DNA of 36,484 nucleotides from Streptacidiphilus anmyonensis (GCF_000787855.1 NZ_BBPQ01000003.1:133273-169756); one strand, 5' to 3'. Positions 16,214-23,859 are shown, counted from the stretch's first letter. Translations and numbers: made by a program. Notes: a model not told the origin generated them from the sequence alone.

Positions 16214-16277
16214 TCCCCACGCGGCCCCGCCGCGGACCCGGATCGTCGCCGGCCCCGGCGCTCGACCCTGGTCGGCG

Positions 16278-16955
16278 CTAACCCGCTGTCAGCAGGGCGA
16301 GGATCTCCTGGGTCGCGCGGACGTCGCCGAAGCTGCGGTAGATCGTGGTCAGTGAGGCGTTGTGGGTGGCGTCGTCGCGGGTCGCGCAGGCGTCGGCGGC
16401 CAGGATGGTGCGGTAGCCCAGGGTGGCGGCGTCGCGGACGGTGGATTCGACGCAGACGTTGGTGACCAGGCCGCAGGCCAGGATGGTGTCCACGCCGCGC
16501 TGCTCTAGGAACGCGGGGAGGGGGCAGCGGCCGGGGAAGAAGGCGGAGGCGGTGGTCTTCTCGACCACCAGGTCCTCTGCGGCGGGGGCGAGTTCGGGCC
16601 AGAGGCGGTCACGCGTCGGGCCGGAGCCGCCGGCGCGGCGGTAGCGTTCCGCGATCTCGGGGCCGCAGAAGTCCAGCGCCCAGCTGGTCGCCTGCTCGGG
16701 GACGGCGGGCAGCACCCACGCGACGGTGCCGCCCGCCGCGCGGGTCCCGCGCGCGAGCGCGCGGACGTTGGGGACGGCGGCCAGCCCGAACGGGTTGCCG
16801 TCGACGAAGAAGCGCACCATGTCGACGACCACCAGCGCGGTCCGGCCGCCCGTCAGCCGTTCGTAGGCGTGGCGCCGGCCCCTGCGCCGCTCCTGACGTG
16901 CGTACTCGCGGGCGTCTATGCGCCAGGCGTGGGGCCTCGGTTCCGTCTGGGCCAC
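16278..16955 (-). CDS. Isochorismatase-family cysteine hydrolase
   Basis: 225 aa from a GTG at 16955. The catalytic triad is visible: Asp45 in ALVVVDMVRFF, Lys133 in VEKTTASAF and Cys168 in GLVTNVCVESTVRDA. Typical substrates are isochorismate, nicotinamide, N-carbamoyl compounds or related amides; the cysteine favours a hydrolase of the carbamoyl or nicotinamidase type. An in-frame ATG at 16991 would lengthen it by 12 residues and overlap the upstream AAA+ gene by 26 nt, but it has no good SD; AGGG 8-10 nt before the GTG favours the shorter form. It is co-directional with and immediately downstream of the AAA+ gene. Confidence 0.9.
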   Translation of the reverse strand: MAQTEPRPHAWRIDAREYARQERRRGRRHAYERLTGGRTALVVVDMVRFFVDGNPFGLAAVPNVRALARGTRAAGGTVAWVLPAVPEQATSWALDFCGPEIAERYRRAGGSGPTRDRLWPELAPAAEDLVVEKTTASAFFPGRCPLPAFLEQRGVDTILACGLVTNVCVESTVRDAATLGYRTILAADACATRDDATHNASLTTIYRSFGDVRATQEILALLTAG

Positions 16956-16965
16956 GACCGCGACC

Positions 16966-19017
16966 CTACCGACCGTCGATGAGTTCTCCATAGGCCTGGA
17001 GAACGTCCGGCAGCCGCAACGCGGCCAGGTCCTGTCTGGTGGGCAGCTCGGCCAGCACCGACAGCCGCAGGTCCCGGTAGGCGCAGGACTTCTCGTACAG
17101 CGTGCGCATGAAGCGCCCGTTGCCGAGGTCGTCGATCCAGCCCTCGCGCACCACGTGGCCGCAGATGCTGCGGAGCTCCTCCAGGGCCTCGTCGTCCCAG
17201 AAGTCCCCGTCGTGCGCGGCCAGCGACTGGCCGATGGCGGCCAGTTCGACGGGGCGGTAGCTCGGGAAGTCGACGCGGGTGGTGAAGCGGGAGCTGAGGC
17301 CGGGGTTGGCGGCCAGCAGGCGGTTCATGCCCTCGGGGTAGCCGGCGAGGATGACGACCAGGCGGTCGCGGTTGTCCTCCGCGCGCTTGAGCAGGACCTG
17401 GAGGGCCTCGTCGCCGTAGGCGTCGCCCTTGGAGTAGCCGGAGTTGGCGAGGCTGTAGGCCTCGTCTATGAACAGGACCCCGTCCAGCGCGGAGTCGATC
17501 AGCTCGTTGGCCTTCACCGCGGTCTGGCCCAGGAACTCGCCCACCAGGTCCGCGCGCTGGGCCTCGACCAGGTGGTCGCCGCTGAGCAGGCCGAGGGCGT
17601 AGAAGACCCGGCCGAGGATCCGGGCGACGGTGGTCTTGCCGGTCCCGGAGGGGCCGGAGAACACGAAGTGCCGCTTGGGCGGCTGCACCGGCAGGCCCTG
17701 GTCCGCGCGCAGGCGCGCCATCCGCAGCTGGGCGGAGAGCGCCAGCACCTGCCGCTTGACCGGCTCCAGCCCGACCATGCGGTCGAGTTCGGCCAGCGCC
17801 GCCTCCAGCCGCTGCTGGTCCGGCGGCGTCTCGCGGTTCGCGGACGCGGGCAGCGCGGCGCGGTCGCGGGCGGCCGGGACGGTCGCGCTCTCGGTCGCGC
17901 CGTCGACGGTCGTGGTGCCCGCCGCCGTCTCCGCCTCGGCCTCCTCCTCGTCCTCGGCGAGCGGGAAGCCGGGCAGCGGGTCGTAGAAGACCGGCTCGAA
18001 GCCGACGTCGACGGGGTTGTCGGCGCCGTCGTCGAAGTCCGTCGCGTCGGCGCCGCCCTCGAAGCCCGTCCCCTCGAACCCGCCGCCCTCGAAGCCCGTC
18101 CCCTCGAACGCGGTCGCGTCGAAGCCCGTGCCGTCGAACGCGGTGATGTCGAAGCCGGACACGTCCCCGCCGCCGACGCCGCCCGCCCGGCCGGGACGCA
18201 GCAGGCCCGGCTCCTGCGGGGACTCGAGCAGGGCGGGGTCGACGCCGTCCTCCGCGGTGATCGCGGCGAGGCGGGCGGAGGTGTCCATGAAGCCGGGGTC
18301 GACCCGGTGCACCGCCCGGTAGAGCGAGAGGGCCGCCGCGCTGCGGCCGACGCCCTCGTAGGCGCGGGCGAGCCAGTACCGCAGCTCCTTGCGCTGCGGC
18401 TGCTCCGAGCGGCAGCGGGCGAGCGAGGTCGACAGCGGCAGCTCGGCCTGGCCGCACATGTCGAGGCGCACCCGCGCCATGCCGCTGAACAGGCCCGCCT
18501 CGATGCCGAGCAGCGGGTCGTCGAGCAGCCCGTCGGTGTCGCGGATCAGCTGCTCCCAGTCCTTGGTGAGGTAGGAGCGGCAGGCGTGCAGGAAGCGGAC
18601 GGCGCTGTCCTCGGTCGCGCCGGGGCACTCGGCCAGCGCCTGGTCGAGCTCGGCGAGGTGGCGTCCGTCGAGCCAGTGCGAGGCGTGGGCCAGGGTCAGG
18701 TCCCGCCCGGTCTCCAGCAGCGGCTGGACCCACCAGCCCAGCCAGTACCAGGAGCTGAGCGGACGTCGGTGGCGGCGCCGCTGCTCGCCGAAGCGCTCCC
18801 GGTGCCGGTGCATGTTCAGCAGGGCGGCCGAGGTGTCCGAGCGCAGCGCGTGCAGGCCGAGCCAGGCGTCGGCCATGCCCGGGTCGAGCCGGACGGCGGC
18901 ACGGAACTCCTCCTCGGCGCGGGTGTACGCGCCGGCGGTGTAGGCGTCCATGGCACGCAGCCAGGCGCGATCGGCCAGGCCGCGTGAGCGCCTGTCGCCG
19001 TTGTCCTCAGTCCCCAC
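16966..19017 (-). CDS. TPR-AAA+ ATPase (CbxX/CfxQ, EccA-like)
   Basis: 683 aa from a GTG at 19017, preceded by AGGGGG 7 nt away. An ATG at 19110 would add 31 low-complexity residues and lacks a good SD. The N-terminal half (about 15-250) is helical with TPR-like repeats (AYTAGAYTRAEEEFRAAVRL). A linker (about 287-321) holds phenylalanine repeats such as EGTGFEGGGFEGTGF, then an acidic stretch. The C-terminal CbxX/CfxQ AAA+ domain has Walker A GPSGTGKTT (455-463), Walker B GVLFIDEAYS, sensor VVILAGYPEGMN and arginine finger SSRF. TPR plus CbxX is the plan of EccA in type VII secretion, but no other ESX gene is present here. Partners are unknown. Confidence 0.9.
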   Translation of the reverse strand: MGTEDNGDRRSRGLADRAWLRAMDAYTAGAYTRAEEEFRAAVRLDPGMADAWLGLHALRSDTSAALLNMHRHRERFGEQRRRHRRPLSSWYWLGWWVQPLLETGRDLTLAHASHWLDGRHLAELDQALAECPGATEDSAVRFLHACRSYLTKDWEQLIRDTDGLLDDPLLGIEAGLFSGMARVRLDMCGQAELPLSTSLARCRSEQPQRKELRYWLARAYEGVGRSAAALSLYRAVHRVDPGFMDTSARLAAITAEDGVDPALLESPQEPGLLRPGRAGGVGGGDVSGFDITAFDGTGFDATAFEGTGFEGGGFEGTGFEGGADATDFDDGADNPVDVGFEPVFYDPLPGFPLAEDEEEAEAETAAGTTTVDGATESATVPAARDRAALPASANRETPPDQQRLEAALAELDRMVGLEPVKRQVLALSAQLRMARLRADQGLPVQPPKRHFVFSGPSGTGKTTVARILGRVFYALGLLSGDHLVEAQRADLVGEFLGQTAVKANELIDSALDGVLFIDEAYSLANSGYSKGDAYGDEALQVLLKRAEDNRDRLVVILAGYPEGMNRLLAANPGLSSRFTTRVDFPSYRPVELAAIGQSLAAHDGDFWDDEALEELRSICGHVVREGWIDDLGNGRFMRTLYEKSCAYRDLRLSVLAELPTRQDLAALRLPDVLQAYGELIDGR

Positions 19018-19292
19018 CGCTTCGCCCCCTGCTGCTCCGCGTCCCCGCTGCCCGCTGGAGGGCTGACCCGGGAGGCCTGCAGACGCCACACCTTGACGGT
19101 CCGTGAGCACGCGGCGACCGAGCCCGCACGCTCATGGGGAATCGTACCGGGGTCTTGCTGATCCGGAAGAGTGCCGCGCTGCCGTATCGGCTGGTGGGGA
19201 CATAAACAGAGTTCTCACACAAGCGGAGGGTTTTACTCTGCATATCACGCTCGGTCACCGGGGCCAGTGGTGCCTGGCGGACGGATGGGCCG

Positions 19293-19370
19293 GAAAAGGA
19301 CGAGCTGCCGGCCACGGGGGAACGGCCGGCAGCTCGTGTCTGCGAAGCGCGATCACAGTGCGTCGCGCTG
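19293..19370 (-). ncRNA. Candidate small RNA, about 78 nt, two stem-loops
   Basis: A promoter-like TTGACC-18-TACGTT (19406-19377, minus strand) is followed by a compact structured transcript. Stem-loop 1 is GCGCGA/TCGCGC (19368-19363 with 19352-19347, 10-nt loop). Stem-loop 2 is a perfect 14-bp terminator stem (19337-19300) and the RNA ends in CCTTTTCC. On the RNA the terminator loop reads GTTCCCCCGT, a C-run able to pair with Shine-Dalgarno sequences. No convincing protein is encoded. Ends are estimated from box spacing. It lies between the uridine-kinase-like gene and the AAA+ gene. Confidence 0.5.
19300..19337 (-). terminator. Intrinsic terminator, perfect 14-bp stem
   Basis: ACGAGCTGCCGGCC (19300-19313) is the exact complement of 19324-19337, with a 10-nt loop. 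On the minus strand it is followed by CCTTTTCC, a usable U-tract by streptomycete standards. It would end the candidate small RNA and any read-through from the kinase gene. Confidence 0.8.
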
Positions 19371-19376
19371 ATTCAG

Positions 19377-19406
19377 AACGTAGTTGGTGCCAGGGGTGCA
19401 GGTCAA
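19377..19406 (-). promoter_or_regulatory. Sigma-70 type promoter of the candidate small RNA
   Basis: On the minus strand TTGACC (19406-19401), an 18-nt spacer and TACGTT (19382-19377) match the TTGACN/TANNNT pattern of the main streptomycete sigma factor well. Of the promoters noted by eye in this window, it has the best pair of boxes. Confidence 0.6.
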
Positions 19407-19499
19407 GGGCATCATCGTGGGGTGGTTCGCCCCCGGGCGGTTGCGTTCCCCGACGATTCGCTGGCTCGCGGACAGGCTATTGGGTACACGCTGTAGCGA

Positions 19500-20081
19500 T
19501 TACGCTGCGTCAGCGAACGGCCGACCGGTGGAGCCGGTCACCAGGAAATCCGCGAAGCCACGGCTGGGGTCGACACGGAAGTGCTCGGACTGTTCCTTCG
19601 TCCACTGTTTCCAGAACTCCGCGAGCTGCGGACCGTCCCGCAGTTCGCCGCGCGTGCGGGCGGTCTCGGCGTCCAGGTCCATCCACAGCAGCGCCGACAG
19701 GTACGGCCGCACCGCGCGCCGTCCGGCGCCCACGCCCTCCAGGATCAGGAACGGCGGAGCGGCCGGAAGCTCCCGGACCGTCTCGTCGAACCGCGCGAGC
19801 TCCCAGTCGTAGACGCGGTGGCGCACCGGACGTCCCTCGGCCAGGGGTGCGAGCACCTCCGTCCGCAGCCGGCCGGTCCAGGCGAAGAACTCCTCGTGCG
19901 TCGCCAGATCGTCCAGGTGCACGACCGGAGCGGGGCCGTCCTCGCCGAGTTCCCCGGCGAGGAGGGCGGCGAAGGTGGTCTTGCCGGAGCCGGCGTAGCC
20001 GTCGACGGCCAGCAGTCGCGTCGGCCCGCAGGAGGGCGCGAGGACGCGGAGGCGCGCGGCGAGGGAGGGGAGGCTGAGCAT
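19500..20081 (-). CDS. Uridine kinase-like P-loop NTPase
   Basis: 193 aa. Walker A is GYAGSGKTT (about 28-36); a PVVHLDDLATHEEFF segment supplies the acidic residues that in uridine and panthothenate kinases follow the P-loop; FLILEGVGAGRRAV and the DLDAETARTRGELRDG lid region follow. The pattern is that of the uridine kinase/PRK superfamily, so phosphorylation of a nucleoside or other small alcohol is expected, but the substrate cannot be read from the sequence. It is divergent from the acyl-CoA dehydrogenase gene; the next minus-strand items are the small-RNA candidate and the AAA+ gene. Confidence 0.82.
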   Translation of the reverse strand: MLSLPSLAARLRVLAPSCGPTRLLAVDGYAGSGKTTFAALLAGELGEDGPAPVVHLDDLATHEEFFAWTGRLRTEVLAPLAEGRPVRHRVYDWELARFDETVRELPAAPPFLILEGVGAGRRAVRPYLSALLWMDLDAETARTRGELRDGPQLAEFWKQWTKEQSEHFRVDPSRGFADFLVTGSTGRPFADAA

Positions 20082-20173
20082 GGTGATCCGAGCCTACGGC
20101 GTGACGGCCCGGATCCGCCCAGCTCCGGCGTGGTGCGGGCCGCCCCGAATGGGGCATACTTCCAGCGCTGCAT

Positions 20174-20189
20174 GTTAGCGATCGTTCAC
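20174..20189. promoter_or_regulatory. Palindromic operator candidate upstream of the acyl-CoA dehydrogenase
   Basis: GTTAGCGATCGTTCAC matches its own reverse complement at 12 of 16 positions, centred on CGATCG. It sits about 85 nt before the ACAD start in the divergent intergenic region, a usual place for TetR-type operators of fatty-acid genes. Confidence 0.45.
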
Positions 20190-20218
20190 CGAGACCCGGT
20201 GCCGTCGTACGTGTCGTC

Positions 20219-20247
20219 GCCCGACCTCCCCACCTGGGGCGTCGGGC
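20219..20247 (+). other. Hairpin in the 5' leader of the acyl-CoA dehydrogenase gene
   Basis: GCCCGAC (20219-20225) pairs with GTCGGGC (20241-20247), and an inner CCCC-ACCT-GGGG continues the stem. It ends about 10 nt before the AGGAGG ribosome site, so it might affect translation or mRNA stability. Confidence 0.5.
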
Positions 20248-20272
20248 CCCGAGACCAGGAGGCAGAGCCGCC

Positions 20273-21433
20273 ATGACCGCGTCCGCGACCAAGCCCGTCG
20301 AGCGCCAGCTCCCCACCGACGAGGCGCGCGAGCTGCTCGCGCTCACCCGGGACCTCGCCGACAACGAGCTCCGGCCGCAGGCGTCCGAGGAGGAGGCCGC
20401 GGCGGAGTTCCCCCGCGAGGCCTTCCGCACGCTCGGCCGCTCGGGTCTGCTGGGCCTCCCGTACGACGAGCAGTACGGCGGCGGCGCCCAGCCGTACGAG
20501 GTCTACCTCCAGGTGATCGAGGAGCTGGCGGCCGCGCGCCTCACCGTCGGCCTCGGCCTCAGCGTGCACACCCTCTCCTGCCACGCCCTCGCCACCTTCG
20601 GCAGTGAGGCGCAGCGCGAGAAGTGGCTGCCGGACATGATCGGCGGCGAGCAACTCGGCGCGTACTGCCTCTCCGAGCCGCAGTCCGGTTCGGACGCGGC
20701 CGGGCTGAAGACCCGGGCCCTGCGGGAGGGCGACGAATACGTCGTCAACGGCACCAAGGCGTGGATCACCCACGGCGGCGTCGCCGACTTCTACAGCACG
20801 ATGGTGCGCACCAGCGACGACGGCCCGCGCGGCATCAGCGTGCTGCTGGTCCCGGCCGACACCCCCGGCGTCTCCGGCGCAGCGCCCGAGCGCAAGATGG
20901 GTATGAAGGGCTCCCCGACCGCCCAGGTCCTCTTCGACGACGCCCACGTCCCCGCGGAGCGCCTGATCGGCCAGGAGGGCCAGGGCTTCGGCATCGCCAT
21001 GGCCGCGCTGGACTCCGGCCGCCTCGGCATCGCCGCGTGCGCGGTGGGCGTGGCCCAGGCCGCGCTGGACTACGCGGTGGGCTACGCGAAGGAGCGCGAG
21101 CAGTTCGGCCGCGCCATCGCGGACTTCCAGGGCCTGTCCTTCCTGCTCGCCGACATGGCGACCGCGGTCGAGGCCGGCCGCGCCCTCTACCTGGCGGCCG
21201 CGCGCCGCCGCGACGCCGGGCTCTCCTTCAGCAAGGAGGCGGCGATGGCCAAGCTCTTCTGCACGGACGCGGCGATGCGCGTCACCACGGACGCGGTCCA
21301 GGTCCTCGGCGGCTACGGCTACACCCAGGACCACCCGGTCGAGCGGTACATGCGCGAGGCGAAGGTGCTCCAGATCGTCGAGGGCACCAACCAGATCCAG
21401 CGCCTGGTGATCGGCAGGACGCTCACCCGCTGA
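20273..21433 (+). CDS. Acyl-CoA dehydrogenase
   Basis: 386 aa, standard length. Domain order is ACAD_N (about 15-125), the middle beta domain with YCLSEPQSGSDAAGLKTRA and GTKAWITHGG, and the helical C-domain with the FAD/CoA motif YTQDHPVERYMREAKV. The likely catalytic base is Glu370 in QIVEGTNQIQRLVIGR, the position used by short/medium-chain enzymes. It oxidises an acyl-CoA to the enoyl-CoA with electrons going to ETF. AGGAGG lies about 10 nt before the ATG. It is followed by an inverted repeat and then by a DUF and an APH-family kinase gene, an association reminiscent of ACAD10/ACAD11. Confidence 0.96.
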   Translation: MTASATKPVERQLPTDEARELLALTRDLADNELRPQASEEEAAAEFPREAFRTLGRSGLLGLPYDEQYGGGAQPYEVYLQVIEELAAARLTVGLGLSVHTLSCHALATFGSEAQREKWLPDMIGGEQLGAYCLSEPQSGSDAAGLKTRALREGDEYVVNGTKAWITHGGVADFYSTMVRTSDDGPRGISVLLVPADTPGVSGAAPERKMGMKGSPTAQVLFDDAHVPAERLIGQEGQGFGIAMAALDSGRLGIAACAVGVAQAALDYAVGYAKEREQFGRAIADFQGLSFLLADMATAVEAGRALYLAAARRRDAGLSFSKEAAMAKLFCTDAAMRVTTDAVQVLGGYGYTQDHPVERYMREAKVLQIVEGTNQIQRLVIGRTLTR

Positions 21434-21436
21434 GCA

Positions 21437-21491
21437 GTCAGGGGCGCGGGGTACTGCGCGAGCAACCCCTGACATGCGGACGGCCCTGCGC
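21437..21491. repeat. Interspersed inverted repeat, shorter copy
   Basis: GTCAGGGG (21437-21444) and CCCCTGAC (21466-21473) are perfect arms just after the ACAD stop. The inside contains ACTGCGCGAG, and the following TGCGGACGGCCCTGCGC (21475-21491) is identical to a 17-nt block in the longer element at 26541-26649. It can act as a terminator. Confidence 0.75.
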
Positions 21492-21546
21492 GTCCGGCGA
21501 TCCCCCACCCTTCGGGCATTGCACGGCTCTGGCCTCCTCAACGGGA

Positions 21547-21563
21547 TCTGACATACCGTCAGA
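21547..21563. promoter_or_regulatory. Perfect palindromic operator before the DUF7064-like gene
   Basis: TCTGAC-ATACC-GTCAGA is a perfect 6-bp dyad with a 5-bp centre, 26 nt before the GTG. It probably overlaps the core promoter and would suit a TetR-family repressor; no such regulator gene is in the window. Confidence 0.6.
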
Positions 21564-21589
21564 CATTCCTTCCCGTCGAGGAGGCCAGT

Positions 21590-22756
21590 GTGGTGTTCCG
21601 TCCCGTCCCCCTGGACGAGTACCCCGTGCACCAGGCGCCGCTGTCCATGCGGCACGTCGCCACCGGGGACCGCAACGCGTACGACCGCTGCATCGTCCAC
21701 GTCTTCGACCACGCGGGACGCGCCCTGCTGATCGCCGGGCTCGGGGTGTACCCGAACGCCGGCGTCATCGACGCCTACGTGACGCTCAAGGTGGGCGACA
21801 CCCTCCACGCCGTCCGCGCCTCGGACGCGCTGGGGGAGGACCGGATGAGGCTCGCCGTCGGGCCGATCCGGATCGAGGTGGTCGAGCCGCTGCGCACCCT
21901 GCGGGTGATCTGCGAGGGCGAGGGCGAGGGCGACGCATCGGACGGCCTCGCCTGTGATCTGACCTGGCAGGCGGAGTTCCCCGCCGTCTGGGAGCCGCAC
22001 CACCTCGGCTACAGCGGGGACCGGCTCACGCTGGAGGGCCGCAGGTTCGTGCAGGCCGGCGGCGCGAGCGGGTGGATCCGGGCCGGGGGCGAGGAGTTCA
22101 CGCTCACGCCGGGGGAGTGGACCGCGACCCGGGACCGCAGTTGGGGGGTGCGGCCGATCCCGGGCGAGCAGCCCGGCCGCGCGGCCGAGGAGCACCGGAC
22201 CGAGGGGTTCCACTGGGTGTGGTGCCCGATCCGCTTCCGCGACCGCTTCGTCATGGTGATCCTCCAGGAGGACGCCGACGGGTACCGCTCCCTCAACGAG
22301 GCCGTGCTCGTCCACGCCGACGACAGCCGCCGGGACGAACAACTGGGCTGGCCCCACGTCGACATCGCCTACCGGCCCGGCACCCGCGTGCCGACCGGGG
22401 CGACCCTGCACCTCACCGACGCCGCCCGCAAGCCGGTCGAGATCCACGCCGAGCTGCTCGGGGGCACCCCGCTCGCGGTCGGCGCGGGCTATCCGCCCGC
22501 GCAGGACTGGCAGCACGGCACATGGCAGGGGCGCGGCTGGGTGGACCGCCGCCGCTACGACCTCACCGACCCGGCCGACCTCGGCCTCGCCGCCTACGGG
22601 GTCACCGACCACGCCGCCCGCTTCACCCTCGACGGGGAGGTCGGCCACGGCGTCTTCGAGCACGGCAGCTTCGGACGCCACGACCCCTCCGGCTTCGCCG
22701 GCTTCTCCGCCGTCGCGCCCGTCGCGCCCGTCGCCCCGCACGCCCGGGAGGTGTGA
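21590..22756 (+). CDS. DUF7064/DUF7065-like protein, function unknown
   Basis: 388 aa, soluble, beta-rich, no signal peptide or membrane helix. Recognisable stretches are WQAEFPAVWEPHHLGY, GEWTATRDRSWGVRPIPGEQ and GFHWVWCPIRFRDRFVMVIL, with many Trp, Arg and His residues in an order I associate with proteins now placed in DUF7064/DUF7065, distantly related to the hydroxyneurosporene-synthase/lipocalin-type barrels. That assignment is from memory. GAGGAGG is 5 nt before the GTG start. The APH-family kinase follows after 2 nt, so they are co-translated. A role in handling a lipid or terpenoid-like acid is suggested only by the neighbours. Confidence 0.7.
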   Translation: MVFRPVPLDEYPVHQAPLSMRHVATGDRNAYDRCIVHVFDHAGRALLIAGLGVYPNAGVIDAYVTLKVGDTLHAVRASDALGEDRMRLAVGPIRIEVVEPLRTLRVICEGEGEGDASDGLACDLTWQAEFPAVWEPHHLGYSGDRLTLEGRRFVQAGGASGWIRAGGEEFTLTPGEWTATRDRSWGVRPIPGEQPGRAAEEHRTEGFHWVWCPIRFRDRFVMVILQEDADGYRSLNEAVLVHADDSRRDEQLGWPHVDIAYRPGTRVPTGATLHLTDAARKPVEIHAELLGGTPLAVGAGYPPAQDWQHGTWQGRGWVDRRRYDLTDPADLGLAAYGVTDHAARFTLDGEVGHGVFEHGSFGRHDPSGFAGFSAVAPVAPVAPHAREV

Positions 22757-22758
22757 CG

Positions 22759-23859
22759 ATGACCGCCGCACCGGCCCCGCGCCCGCGCACCAGCACCCGT
22801 GACCCCGAGCAGCTGAGGGCCCGCCTCGCGGCGTGGATCGCCGGCTGGCAGCCCGACGCGACCCCCGAGAAGCTGACCGTCCCTCAGTCCAACGGCATGT
22901 CCAGCGAGACCGTCCTGTTCGACCTGCGCCACGCCGACGGCAGCCTCCAGCCCTGCGTGCTGCGGCTCGCCGCCGACCCGAACGCCTACACCGTGTTCCC
23001 CGCCTACGACATGGAGCGCCAGTACCGCTGCATGGAGCTGGTCGCCGCGCACACCAAGGCGCCCGTGCCGACGCTGCTGCGGCTGGAGACGGACCCGGAG
23101 CCGCTCGGCGCGCCCGCCTTCGTCATGGAGCGGGTCGACGGGCGCGTCCCGCCCGACCTCATGCCCTACACCTACGGCGGCAACTGGCTGCACGAGGCCG
23201 GCGAGTCGGAACGCGGGCAGCTGCAACGCGCGAGCGTCGAGCTGCTCGCCGAACTCCACCGCGCGCCCGTCGCCGAGGCCGGGTTCCTCCGGTCCCGCGC
23301 GCCGGGTGACACGCCGCTGCGACAGCACGTCAACGAGCAACGGGCGTACTACGACTGGGTCGTGCGGGGACGCGCGGCCTCACCCCTGATCGAGCGCGCC
23401 TTCGCCGCGCTGGAGCGGCTCTGGCCGGCCGACCCGGGCGAGACCGTGCTCAGCTGGGGCGACGCCCGCATCGGCAACGTCATCTACCAGGGTTTCACCC
23501 CGGCGGCCGTGCTCGACTGGGAGATGGCCGCGCTGGGCCCGCGCGAGCTCGACCTCGGCTGGTTCGTCTTCCTGCACCGCTTCTTCCAGGACCTGACCGT
23601 CGCCTCCGGGCAGGACGGCCTCCCGGGCTTCCTGGACCGGGGGACCGTCGCGGCGCAGTACGCCCGGGCGAGCGGGCACACGCCGCACGACCTGGAGTTC
23701 TTCACGCTGTACGCGGCCCTGCGGCATGCCGTGGTGATGCTCAGGATCGGCTACCGGCAGGTCCACTTCGGCGAGGCGGAGGCCCCGGCCGACCCGGACC
23801 GGCTGATCCTGCACCGGGCGACGCTGGAGGCGATGGTCGAAGGACGCTACGCGGCCTGA
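22759..23859 (+). CDS. APH-family kinase (ACAD10/11-type phosphotransferase)
   Basis: 366 aa. The APH kinase core shows an N-lobe with VPQSNGMSSETVLFDLR and VLRLAADPNAY, a hinge FVMERVDGRVPPD, the catalytic loop WGDARIGN (Asp235, Asn240) and the metal-binding VLDWEMA (Asp253). The catalytic loop has Trp-Gly-Asp where aminoglycoside kinases have His-Gly-Asp, as in the APH domains linked to acyl-CoA dehydrogenases. Those domains in ACAD10/ACAD11 phosphorylate 4-hydroxyacyl-CoAs. With an ACAD gene just upstream, the same chemistry is more likely than antibiotic resistance. GGAGG is 8 nt before the ATG. Its end overlaps the next, convergent gene by 13 nt. Confidence 0.85.
   Translation: MTAAPAPRPRTSTRDPEQLRARLAAWIAGWQPDATPEKLTVPQSNGMSSETVLFDLRHADGSLQPCVLRLAADPNAYTVFPAYDMERQYRCMELVAAHTKAPVPTLLRLETDPEPLGAPAFVMERVDGRVPPDLMPYTYGGNWLHEAGESERGQLQRASVELLAELHRAPVAEAGFLRSRAPGDTPLRQHVNEQRAYYDWVVRGRAASPLIERAFAALERLWPADPGETVLSWGDARIGNVIYQGFTPAAVLDWEMAALGPRELDLGWFVFLHRFFQDLTVASGQDGLPGFLDRGTVAAQYARASGHTPHDLEFFTLYAALRHAVVMLRIGYRQVHFGEAEAPADPDRLILHRATLEAMVEGRYAA

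Noticed and set aside
16966-19017. Type VII (ESX) secretion locus around the EccA-like gene
   Set aside because: No EccB-E, mycosin or WXG100 genes are present in the window.
19353-19415. 20-codon minus-strand ORF starting ATG-ATG and ending 15 nt before the terminator stem
   Set aside because: It has no Shine-Dalgarno site and its codons coincide with the TTGACC and TACGTT promoter boxes, so the region is better read as the promoter and body of a small RNA.
19103-20077. Long plus-strand open frame over the intergenic region and the kinase-like gene
   Set aside because: It is antisense to the P-loop kinase, is Arg/Pro/Ser-biased as expected of a shadow frame in GC-rich DNA, and has no recognisable motif.
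20186-22771. 861-codon minus-strand open frame over the ACAD and DUF genes
   Set aside because: It is an antisense shadow of two well-supported genes, full of Arg/His/Gly runs.
22759-23859. Aminoglycoside resistance gene
   Set aside because: The APH fold is shared, but the Trp-Gly-Asp catalytic loop and the ACAD/DUF neighbours fit the ACAD10/11-type kinases better.
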